Of a stretch of DNA of 42,707 bases, positions 10,139 to 18,769 are shown piece after piece; position 1 is the first letter of the stretch; each line of letters begins with the position of its first letter. The translations under genes and the position numbers were made by a program. Below the pieces are notes generated by a model. The model worked only from the letters and a program-made list of their open reading frames with translations. It did not search any database and had not been told where the DNA came from. The DNA lies in the NCBI GenBank assembly GCA_003427395.1, contig BFEA01000006.1, positions 5,579,874 through 5,622,580 on the forward strand. Reading direction: 5' to 3'. This stretch comes from Chara braunii. Its lineage: Eukaryota > Streptophyta > Charophyceae > Charales > Characeae.

Positions 10139-10462
10139 GTCCAAAGGATGGCAGGGCAGAAACAGGTTGGGGTGAGCACGTTTTGTCTGGCAAAGATGTG
10201 TCTGACTTATGGTTTAACAGTAGGTTCATAATGGTTTGCCCGTTCGAATGGGCTTCGGGATGACAGCGGGTCGTTCCACACCTGTCTCTTATACACATCT
10301 AGATGTGTATAAGAGACAGGTCCAAAGGATGGCAGGGCAGAAACAGGTTGGGGTGAGCACGTTTTGTCTGGCAAAGATGTGTCTGACTTATGGTTTAACA
10401 GTAGGTTCATAATGGTTTGCCCGTTCGAATGGGCTTCGGGATGACAGCGGGTCGTTCCACAC
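10139..10462. other. Assembly artefact: Nextera junction adapter with 143-bp duplicated flank
   Basis: Positions 10282-10300 and 10301-10319 are the 19-bp Tn5 mosaic end used in Nextera libraries and its reverse complement, back to back as in mate-pair junctions. The 143 bp on either side (10139-10281 and 10320-10462) are identical. The open frames here contain peptides known from contaminated database entries (MCIRDR, VSYTHLDVYKRQ). One 143-bp copy and the 38-bp adapter are not genomic. Confidence 0.97.
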
Positions 10463-10499
10463 CTTAGCCGAAGGCTCATTGAGGGAGGGAGAGAGAGAG

Positions 10500-11925
10500 A
10501 GTGAGCTCTTACCTCGATGACTGGTGGAGTTGCAACTGCCGGGAGAAGAATAATGATGTTCGACTGGGCGCGAATAGGTCGATGACGGATCTGTTTGCGT
10601 TCCTTGGCATGATGGGTGAAAACGAGAACAGGGTGATTTCACAGTGACAGTGTATAACTCCATGTCATAGTGGAAAACGCAGTCAGGATCAGGGTCGTTC
10701 AAACTGGCGTGAAAACTGGCGGTTCACAGTCAATCGAGCATATTGAATAGGCGTGCTGGGTCCAGTTGTCCACAACTAACCGAGTGAGCGGACGGACTGT
10801 GTGATATGTTTGCACCAAACTATTAGGACCAGATTTTTGGGAGGGAGAAAGACAGGTTATTAACCTATGTAGGTTGCTCGTCAGTCGTAGATTGTTGGGA
10901 AAGAGCTGAGTGTGGTCATGCGTACGGGTATCCCAACTGTATTTTTGTCAGCGTGAGTTTCCCAGTGAACCTGTAGATTGCTTGTTGGCACTAAACACGT
11001 GATTCCGATGGGCCTTAGTTGGTACTGTGATCTGCCTGGTAGGACAACTGACGAACTACGCGGTGAACTGCTACAACTTTACGTTGCGGTTGTGGATTGA
11101 CTGCAGTGGGGGGCGGACGTACGGAGCAAAGCGGTGGGCTGTTGGAGAAGGGGCAGGCTGCAGCAAGTTAGCTTCGTACTGCAAGCTAGACTGTTGGCAG
11201 GTGCGCAGTCCATCCTATTTGTGTAAAGCGGCTGGGAGAGAGCCGCGAGTAGGCGAGCCTCCAGCGACTTGACACTGCGGGTCATGAATGCTGCGGTATG
11301 ATCTGCGTTTGTGGAGCGAGAAGACTTGCCGTGAATTAGAGAGTCGTCAGGGAGTCAATGGTTGACAGTTGACTTCGGATTAATCAAACTGCTGCGCACT
11401 CTGGCCACCATCGTGGGGTCCTCAGGTGTATGAAGGCAACAAGGCCCTCTCCTGCGAGTCTGAGTGGACCCCTCTTGTATCGGAGAGTCTCAACTATTTG
11501 CTTCTTCCCTTCTTACTCTAAGTCTGGTCTATTGGTTCTGAGAGGAAGGCGATAGGCGGGATTGCAACCCTTAGGACCGCAACAAGACTTTGTGGGGAGT
11601 CTGCCCACCGATTGCGGGAGCTCTGCCGAAACTCGGGAGGAGTTCTGGAAGCAGGGAATTGAAAGGTAACCATTGCTTTCCCTCTATATACCCAAGTATA
11701 ACCCCTACTTATACATCTTGCTATGCCTGACTAATTGTACCACATACACCCCTATTTTGACTTTCAGTTTGGCTTTCAGGACACAAGTCAAACTAAGTAA
11801 AGGAATGTGTGTGCAATCTTAGTTTCAGTTGTTGATTGCCTGAACGCAGACTGTGAACGAAAAGGGGTTGCATCTGGGGGAAGGGTGGGAGAAAGGTGGT
11901 TTTGCCGGAGATTGAACGGGTCCTA
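10500..11925. other. Element X internal region, no gene seen
   Basis: No coding region with domain support. The part from about 11400 aligns with 40210-40730 of copy 2. It contains an early relative of the GGGA...CTGCC stem motif (GCGGGAGCTCTGCCG near 11615) beside a GTGGG/CCCAC hairpin near 11593. Confidence 0.45.
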
Positions 11926-11928
11926 TGG

Positions 11929-12773
11929 GGTCAGGCATGTTCCATAAGATTGGATGGCCTGACCGCTGTGTTTTTGTTTCTTTGAACTACATGGAGAGTC
12001 AGACCAGTTCCATAAGATTAGACGGTCTGATTGCTCTGAATTGTGAGGGTTTGACTGTGACTGACTATTCATGGGTCAAACCTGTACCATAAGATTGGAG
12101 GGTTTGGTTGCCATGTTTGATTGGGGTTTGTTTTTTCTCTTTTGTTTTTGATCGAGGAGGCCTGAGCAAGTCCATAAGATTGGACGGCTCAGTCCCTTCC
12201 TGTTTCATTCTGAGGGAGTATTTCTCGCGGAGGGCAGGGCATGTCCATAAGATTGGACGGCCTTGGACTCATGCCGCACACAGTGGGGTCAGAGAGAAAC
12301 GGACCTAGCAGAGGACCAGGTATGTTCCATAAGATTGGACGGTCTGGCCCAAAGCCTCGCACATGTTGAAACCCAAAATGTTAAATTTTGACTATATTTT
12401 ATATAACTATATTTTATATAGTATCCTATTTATGAACAGGCGAGTCAGGCATGGGTTCCATAAGATTGGACGGCCTGGCTATAGCTTATCATGAAATGAA
12501 GAGAGTATAACTAAGAGTATAATTGAACGTAACCCTGGGCAGGCTGGGCCTTGTTCTAAGATGAACGCCTCAGACCTATGCCCAACTTTTGAACACCAAG
12601 TTCAGAGAGGTATATATAATCTGGATATTAAACAGCTTAGGGCGACTAAGCCTTATTTCTAAGATGAACGACTTAGTCATACGCCCAAAAGAAAAGAGAA
12701 GTAGTTGTGCAACCTGTTCGTGTATACTTAATGGCTGAGTCAGACATGTTCCATAAGATTGGACGACTTGGCT
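11929..12773 (+). ncRNA. Ten-hairpin array with conserved TAAGAT loop (Element X copy 1)
   Basis: Ten stem-loops lie at 11929-11964, 11997-12032, 12074-12109, 12162-12192, 12235-12265, 12316-12347, 12444-12479, 12544-12573, 12644-12678 and 12738-12773. Eight have the apical segment TCCATAAGATTGGA or a near variant (TCCA/TGGA inner stem, TAAGAT loop). The two at 12544 and 12644 keep the TAAGAT loop with the inner stem changed to GTTC/GAAC or TTC/GAA. The outer stems are 5-9 bp and all different: GGTCAGGC/GCCTGACC, CAAACC/GGTTTG, CTGAGC/GCTCAG, GACTAAG/CTTAGTC. Loop conservation with changing but complementary stems is the mark of a selected structure. The array recurs in order at 40732-41560. 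Function is unknown. Confidence 0.8.
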
Positions 12774-13074
12774 TTATGCCTTATGTAAGTTGGGTATAAG
12801 GGATAAAGCATTGAGAGGTTGTGAACTATGGTCTGTTCAGGTATGCTTTAGGGTGATGAGAGTACTTATTTTTGTGCGTTGGCCTGCATATGACTCAGTG
12901 AGGCTACTACTTGGTGTGAGTTTCAGTTTGACAGGTAGTTGCTGTAGTTGCTTGCCACGTGCTAGAGCGATAGGAGTTAGTTCAATTCCTGCATTTTCTG
13001 AGCTAACTTTTTTTTACTTAGATCAATTCTCGCATTTTCTGAGATCTTTTGTTACATTTGTCTTTGTATAAATC

Positions 13075-13390
13075 TTGGCAAGCTACTTTCTCTACGGGAA
13101 GCGCTGCCGAAATTTCTGAAAATCCAAGGAGTTAGTCAACTTGTAACTTCTCAAAGTTTAACTTGTCTAAAGTTCATTTATGACCTAGTAAAAATCTGGA
13201 AAGTCTCCTTTTCTAAAGGGAGTGCTGCCCAAATTTTTGCTAAGTCAGGGAGTTAGACAAAAATTGAACTTTGGAGAGTCAAATACTATTTTTGGTTTCA
13301 TATTCGGGCTGATATAAATTCTGAAAAAGACACTTTTCCTACGGGAAGCGCTGCCGAAAGTTTTTTAGATTTAGAGGAGTTAGGTTATAT
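13075..13390 (+). repeat. Three-fold repeat with GGGAAGCGCTGCC stem motif (Element X copy 1)
   Basis: Three units about 120-126 bp apart (centred near 13100, 13222 and 13347) share a pattern of ACTTTTCTA, a short stem, AAATTT, and AGGAGTTAG about 20 bp later. The stem is CGG/CCG in units 1 and 3 (ACGGGAAGCGCTGCCGA) and GGG/CCC in unit 2 (AAGGGAGTGCTGCCCA), so pairing is kept. Copy 2 has the same three units near 41890, 42010 and 42130. Confidence 0.65.
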
Positions 13391-13399
13391 TTTGACAGG

Positions 13400-15110
13400 T
13401 GGCGATTCTGGCGATCCACCGTGAATAGGGGAGATTCTGCCATTAGTCTACCCTTGCTTTGGGCACTGGCTTAGAGGTAAGCTTAGACTTAGTTGGCAGA
13501 TAACTTGGGTAAGAATGTGTTATGGAGTTGTATTCTCCATACACTTATGATTCTAGCTCGGGGATTGGTCTATCTTGTGTTACAAATCTTTTTTATCGAT
13601 TGATTCAGTATCTGGACTAGATTCAGATCGATGTACGAGGATCATCTTTTGTTATCACTGATAACAGGTCGGTTGCCGATTCGTCGGTTTACGATTCAAC
13701 TCCAATTCACTCCTGTCACTTAGCCTTGAGATTTGAATTATTTTGTTGTGTTTTTACCCGGATTTTATTGAATGGTCATCCAACAAAAGTACTGAGTATT
13801 TATTTAAAGAGTTGCACGAGTGAGGCTTGTATGGCTAAAGCGAGGGGTATGAGTGCGATGAATGGTTGAAGTTGACCCCGTGTAGTGCATGGACTTCTGG
13901 TTGAATCTTTGATGTGATTGCAGGTACGGTTGTGGTTCGGACTTTGGATGTGATTGCCTGCGATTTCATACATATATGGCTGAGAGGAGCCTCACTGTGA
14001 CTGTGAGAAGTGATCGTCCTATATAATCAACCCTTATGTATTTATAATTGCCCTGAGTATTTGAGAGGCCTACTGTGAGTGTGAATAAGGGTTAACTGGA
14101 TTATGTCTCGAGAGGGAAGGGAGGTTCCCTTTTTACCCCTGCTTTTTAGAGTTTGTATGGTTGGACGTTGTAGCTTGTGGCAACCGTCGAAGTCAAACCC
14201 CTTGACTTTTGCCCAGACCCGGAGTGAGACTCATCTCCAAGGCAGTAAGAAGCGACTGCGACCACAGGTATGAACCTGTGTACCACCCACTGTACACAGA
14301 GTGCAGAAGAGGGTGTATGGTCTTCAACCGCGCATGACGGTTGTCCACCGTCGAGAGATTAACCCTCACGGCGCGTGTCAGCCGACACTTGAGTGTCGAA
14401 TGCGACCCTCGAGATTAACGAGGACCGCGTGAGTGTGGGTACTACATAGTACGCCATCACTGCGACCCCTTGCGTACACTTGCATTGCGAGTCGGCATGA
14501 GTTAGCCCTGCGTCCGCGCGGTTTTATACCGAGTCTCGCGCGCGACGCCTATTCGATTTCTGCGCGGGGAAGTTATGGGACGGCTACTGAAGGGACTAGG
14601 AGTGTTGTCGCATTGTTCGATGTGCGTGTGTGTGTGCATTTTATTTTTGTGTTCATAAAGTGGTGTGCGCGTGGTGTGTGGGATGCGTCCTAGTCGACCG
14701 ACGACGAGCCGCGCTTGGGACTTCAACCCCCCCAGATGTCGGTTCGCATGCGGGTCCGATAGGCATATTACCGCGCGTACCCCCTATGCTACAGCGAACG
14801 AGAAACGCCATCGGCTGGTCCACCTCTGCGATTGCAACCGAGTAGCTTTCGTACTGTGGACTGGTAGCTCGACGGGGATACGCCCACCGAAGGGAGGTGA
14901 CAGCTCCCGTAAGGTGGAGGTAAGTTGTGCCTCGTGTAGGCCCTATCCTGTCGTAGGGGCTCGCAAGAGGTATGGCTAGCGCACTCGGGCGGAGTGGCCT
15001 AAGGAAGCTCCATTTGCGCGTTCGTGGCGAGGTTGGTCGAACTCCTGCGTGATGCGGCCGAGAGGGTCCCGCGCTGCCGCGTGCGGTGCCGGACCAATGC
15101 GCCCGACACT
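13400..15110 (+). other. Element X 3' region
   Basis: No coding region. It aligns with copy 2 until about 13725 (42480 in copy 2). It includes a hairpin CGACACT/AGTGTCG near 14387. The last 200 bp resemble 34880-35098, including the phrase AAGAGGTATGGCTAG versus AGAGGTATAGCTGG and the ending CGACACT. Confidence 0.5.
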
Positions 15111-15179
15111 GTGGTCACGCACGACTCGGTCAAACACGATGTCGACGACCTCACGTGCACTGATGGCATAGCGACACGG
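15111..15179 (-). pseudogene. G1 integrase core fragment between two insertions
   Basis: On the minus strand it reads CRYAISAREVVDIVFDRVVRDH, the part of the integrase core just before GLPLSIISDRD at 7416. It is therefore the piece of the G1 integrase gene isolated between Element X (ending at 15110) and the second insertion (starting at 15180). Confidence 0.85.
15171..15179. repeat. Target-site duplication, left copy (insertion 2)
   Basis: GCGACACGG here corresponds to GCGACAACGG at 23491-23500 on the other side of the 8.3-kb insert. Joining the flanks once gives a continuous integrase reading. A 9-10 bp duplication is typical of Mutator-like elements, but no matching inverted termini were found. 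Confidence 0.55.
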
Positions 15180-15699
15180 TGTCGGAGGGCACGGTGTCCC
15201 GGCCCCCTCCGTGTGTCAAGTCCCTACTTGGTGCCACTCTTAGTCTAGTGCCGTGATCTGAAGCTACTCACGAAACACTATAACACTTGGTACCTGGGCT
15301 ATACCATGACGGCGACCGGTCCTGCTTGGCGCTTGCCTCAGCAAAAAGGGTGCGCCGCAGGACTTTCCATTGGTCCACGCAGCCCCGGCGCCCTGCTGTA
15401 CAGCACAGCACAATCGTCCTGTGGCCGTGGTAGCCGTCGGGGTCGCCTGGGACGCGGAAGTAGAGGGATAGGTGTTGTCTTTCCTATTACGCACCAAGTG
15501 CCCCTCTACAGGGTTATGGGTCAGGTGCATGACACTGGCAACAGTCAGAAAAACAGGAAGCTAAACAAAAAACGACAAGAAAAGAAAAATAGAAAATCAA
15601 AGGTCTAATTAATGTGGTTGGACTACTAGCTTTAGTTCGGGGGAAATCTGACGGCCTCCGAACCCCATTTATCGTTGCGTCTAACTTCTTTTGTTATTT

Positions 15700-16310
15700 T
15701 TAACTATTTATTGTTATCATTATTCTCCTTTTGCCTTCCTTGATTGGCCTGTCGTTTCGTAGGAAGGCCGCCGATTCGGGTTTTCAGACTGCAACTGCGG
15801 TCCTATAGTCTGAGCCTTATCGGCCTCTCGTAAGTTGCCTGCGCCAGACCTGTTAGCCTGAATCGCGTGGACCTCGATGGTTAGGTTAAGAGGCAGATAC
15901 AACGAAGGCTAAAATGGAGAAAAATAGGAAAAGAGGAAAAAGGAAGGGGAAAAAAGGCAAAGGCTGAAAACTTGGTTTTCAGGCTCATGTGTGAACGCGC
16001 GTCGCGGTTCGGGCAAGGCTGCTGCGAGGCGGAATTTCGAAACGCCATCTTTTCCTTTCCTCTGTTATTACTTAGTTTTTTTTTCGCTCGTTTGTCCGAT
16101 TCGGTTACCTTTTAGCCTGTCACTTCACAGGAAAGCCAACGGTCCGAATTTGGAGCGGTGGCCCGAATTGGCCGATTCCACCTATTCCGTCTGAGAATGT
16201 GCGCCGACTGAGTGCTGTGCGGTCGGGCCTCAAAAGAAGGGCGACCCGCGACCGCATTGGTAGGAAGCTTATCACCCCCCTCATGGAGGGTTATAAGCCC
16301 CCTCCTTGCC
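15700..16310. repeat. Two related blocks with GGCCTGTCGTTTC-type motif
   Basis: The segments around 15735-15800 and 16090-16170 share a T-rich leader, CCTGTC..TTC..AGGAA.GCC and then CCGA.TT, a diverged duplication about 360 bp apart. A hairpin follows at about 16266-16300 (GCTTAT/ATAAGC with inner CCCTC/GAGGG). Confidence 0.45.
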
Positions 16311-16607
16311 ATCGGACGCAGGCACCCGGATATTGTAGTCCTAGTTGTAGGCTTTAAAGGGGAAGAACCGCCAATCGGTATCCCGTTATGAGACCGACGG
16401 TCTGAGTCTTTAGCAGCAATCGTGAAAGCTTGAGGAGTGGAGACGGTACTGGAATGGAACTCCGCTTGACAGTTAGGGTCCAGACTGGAGATAACTTTGG
16501 GAGTTAATTAATTTTCCTTTTAATTCTGAATTTGTCTTTACTCTTCGGGAAAAGACCTTGGCAGAACCTACTATTTAGAGCGCAGGGACCCTGGCGGGCA
16601 ACGAGCC

Positions 16608-16615
16608 TATAAAAG
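16608..16615 (+). promoter_or_regulatory. Possible TATA box
   Basis: TATAAAAG in an otherwise GC-balanced stretch of insertion 2. It could be the element's promoter, but no ORF starts close downstream, so this is weak. Confidence 0.2.
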
Positions 16616-16919
16616 AGTGATGGAACCGAGTGTTAGGCACGTCGTGAATGCCAGGCACAGTTGCTGCTTTGGGGGGTTGAGTTTCATCGTAGCGCTCTGT
16701 TGGGACAATCTCAGAGCTGGGGACTTGCAGTGCTGGACAGAGGATCGCTCTCAGCGTGCTCTGCGTGCTGGAAACTGAGGCTTGCTGGGAGGTGGTTGCG
16801 GCTATAGCAAGCTACAGGCCTGCGTGTGTATTACCTGTTGGCGTGCTATTCCGTGTGGACGACTTAGTGTTGCGTGGAGGTCATAGTACTGAGTCTGACT
16901 ATGGCACTGCATGGGTACA

Positions 16920-17005
16920 GGCCTGGGTACTGGTACCACCAGGCCCGTTGGAAGCCAGTGTCCGGGGAAGGGCCCTGGATTATCGTCATACTCAACTATG
17001 ACGAT
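16920..17005. other. Pair of perfect hairpins in insertion 2
   Basis: GGCCTGG (16920-16926) pairs with CCAGGCC (16939-16945). ATCGTCAT (16982-16989) pairs with ATGACGAT (16998-17005), leaving an 8-nt loop. Confidence 0.6.
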
Positions 17006-17099
17006 GGAGATGAGTTGGTACTGAAGATCAACGTGGAGGGAGCAAGAGAAGGAGAGATGCGGACTAACCCGAAGTTGCAGGATGCGATCTTTGAGGCGA

Positions 17100-18350
17100 G
17101 AGACCGAGCGGAGAGACGCTGTAGATGAGACGGAGTGACGGCAAGGCTTCAGATAACGGTGGCCTATCATGAAACTGAGATCTCGATGGACACGGTGGAC
17201 GTGGAACAGGTCCACCAGGACAGAGACTCAGGGGGGGAAAGTGAAATGAGCGACGCAGACCGAGAGACGGACCTCAGGTCCTGGAACAGACCAGGGGAGA
17301 TCCAGAAGCATCACCGGTCGGCAGACCCAGTGGAAGGAGGGCCCCAGGCCAACTCTCGTCAGTTGGCGCCCAGAGGCCACGGAACGGGAGAGAGACAAGG
17401 CAGAGGGAAAGGACACGTGTGAGTGCGCGACGGCCAGAGGTCAACAGGTGGCTGTTCTGAGAAACGAAAAGGCTAAGGCGAGTGCAGTAGGACGGCACGG
17501 GGGGGCATATACTTGTTCGACACGTGGCGCAACGAGAGAGGGAGCAAGAGGGCGGTCAACGAGAGGTATGTGAGTGAGAGTGGACAGTATGCCCGGGGCA
17601 TGCGGGGCAGCCTGACAGAACGGGAAAATGAGGAAAAAGGAGAGAGCGGAACGAGTGAGCAGGTGGAAGCTGGTGATGTCAACTGGACTGCAGTACGCAA
17701 CTAGCCTGAGAAATGACTGTAATGAGTGGCGTACTAGTGAAAGTGGCGTGAGGCAGGCACCAAGGGCGGGAGAGGTGATTGAGAGGTCAACGTTGCTCGT
17801 CTCTTGAGCAGCGGGGTTCATCGTGTTTTCTCATCTTTCTACGCGCTGACAAGACAACCCTCCGGGGGTCATTTTTATGAGGCGATTATCGTGGAAAACT
17901 TCCGAAGAGGCTCTGATGTGCGCCGAGACAGTTGTCGAGCCGCTTGATTATGTCGCTCACAAATTAAGAGAGGGTGCTCAATATCGGACACCTACTCTTC
18001 TTCCTTGGTGCATGTGAGCGGGACGCGTGACTGAGAAGTAGCGTTGGTGACGTCAACTGCGTCTCCGCATTCTTGTATGATGGAGAGAGTCTCGTTTCCT
18101 TGAATACGATTTTACTTACCACCTGTCACGCTGCCTTTGAGTGACCCTCAACTTGTGATTGCCAGAGGCTGCTGATGCGCTTCACCGTGGTTGCTCTGGT
18201 CAAAATTCTCACATAAGATCGTGACTATCGCGAGATAACTTCTTCTGACTTATTAATTTTCGGTTCTTTTCTTTCTTTTGTTTTGGTTAATTAGGATGAT
18301 TGGTCGTTGTTAACCGGTTATGTTTTTATCATGACAAGGGTCAATCTTGC
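17100..18350. other. Insertion 2 interior, no gene seen
   Basis: Purine-rich and mixed-composition sequence. Several short open frames on both strands have no domain and no consistent codon pattern. Nothing else supported. Confidence 0.4.
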
Positions 18351-18357
18351 AGTGGAT

Positions 18358-18500
18358 NGCGTGAGTAGGTAAACAAGGGGGAGAAGCCNCGACTCATAGC
18401 AATAANTGNAAATGTGCAGGTCGTGAAAANANTCCAACGTATGGACTACTATTCTAAGGGNATTAGCAAGACTNAGGCGGTTGGATAATNTTGNTGTTGN
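18358..18500. other. Patch with 11 ambiguous bases
   Basis: Single N calls at 18358, 18389, 18406, 18409, 18430, 18432, 18461, 18474, 18490, 18494 and 18500. This pattern fits a collapsed or conflicting repeat consensus and not a scaffold gap. Confidence 0.9.
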
Positions 18501-18597
18501 CGCTGTCGATTGGTCGTATTCCTCTGTGTTGAGAGGTCTGGCTGATCACATGGCAAGGTCAAAGAGACGAACAACCTTTGCGTTCGTGTGTCCTGTG

Positions 18598-18766
18598 CCA
18601 TGTGATCGCATCGTGTGACTGTACCGTGCTATGCCACGAGGCTGCATTGAAGTGCCTATTCTATATGGCTGCATTGAGTATCTACTCCATATGACTACTT
18701 TGAGTGCATGTTTTTGTGTGGCTGCATCGCGTGTTTTGTTCCATGTGACTGCACTGAGTGACAACT
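18598..18766. repeat. Degenerate repeat of CCATGTGACTGCATTGAGTG type
   Basis: About five diverged units of 35-40 bp share CATGTGACTGCA, TGTGGCTGCAT or TATGGCTGCATTGAGT. It lies in insertion 2. Confidence 0.6.
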
Positions 18767-18769
18767 CCG

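Larger units (their letters stand above)
7417..15110 (+). mobile_element. Element X copy 1: 7.7-kb structured, non-coding insertion in the G1 integrase gene
   Basis: The G1 integrase reading stops at 7416 and resumes at 15111 with no loss (compare the uninterrupted G2 sequence near 25430-25455), so this block is an insertion. Its ends are ATTGTCGGCGCG... and ...GCGCCCGACACT, an 8-nt imperfect inverted repeat. No clear target duplication is visible. No convincing protein is encoded; open frames such as 8580-9272 minus are low complexity. Homologous segments occur at 36868-42480 (long copy), 35937-36540 (5' end) and 34860-35098 (3' end). Modules in order: an inverted-repeat start, a tRNA-like segment, an array of about 175-bp hairpin units, a ten-hairpin array, and a triple GGGAAGCGCTGCC repeat. 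True length is about 7.5 kb after removing the adapter artefact at 10139-10319. It could be a non-autonomous DNA element or an unusual retroelement derivative; I cannot assign a superfamily. Confidence 0.7.

Noticed and set aside
10207-10479. Open frame containing VSYTHLDVYKRQ
   Set aside because: Translation of the Nextera adapter junction, not biology.
11929-12773. The hairpin array as a CRISPR array or integron attC array
   Set aside because: Spacers are not of constant length, the units are not identical repeats, no cas or integrase neighbour exists, and the setting is a eukaryotic nuclear repeat.
7417-15110. Element X as an ordinary LTR retrotransposon
   Set aside because: Although it starts TG and ends near CA, no direct copy of the first kilobase exists at the other end, and no gag or pol is inside.
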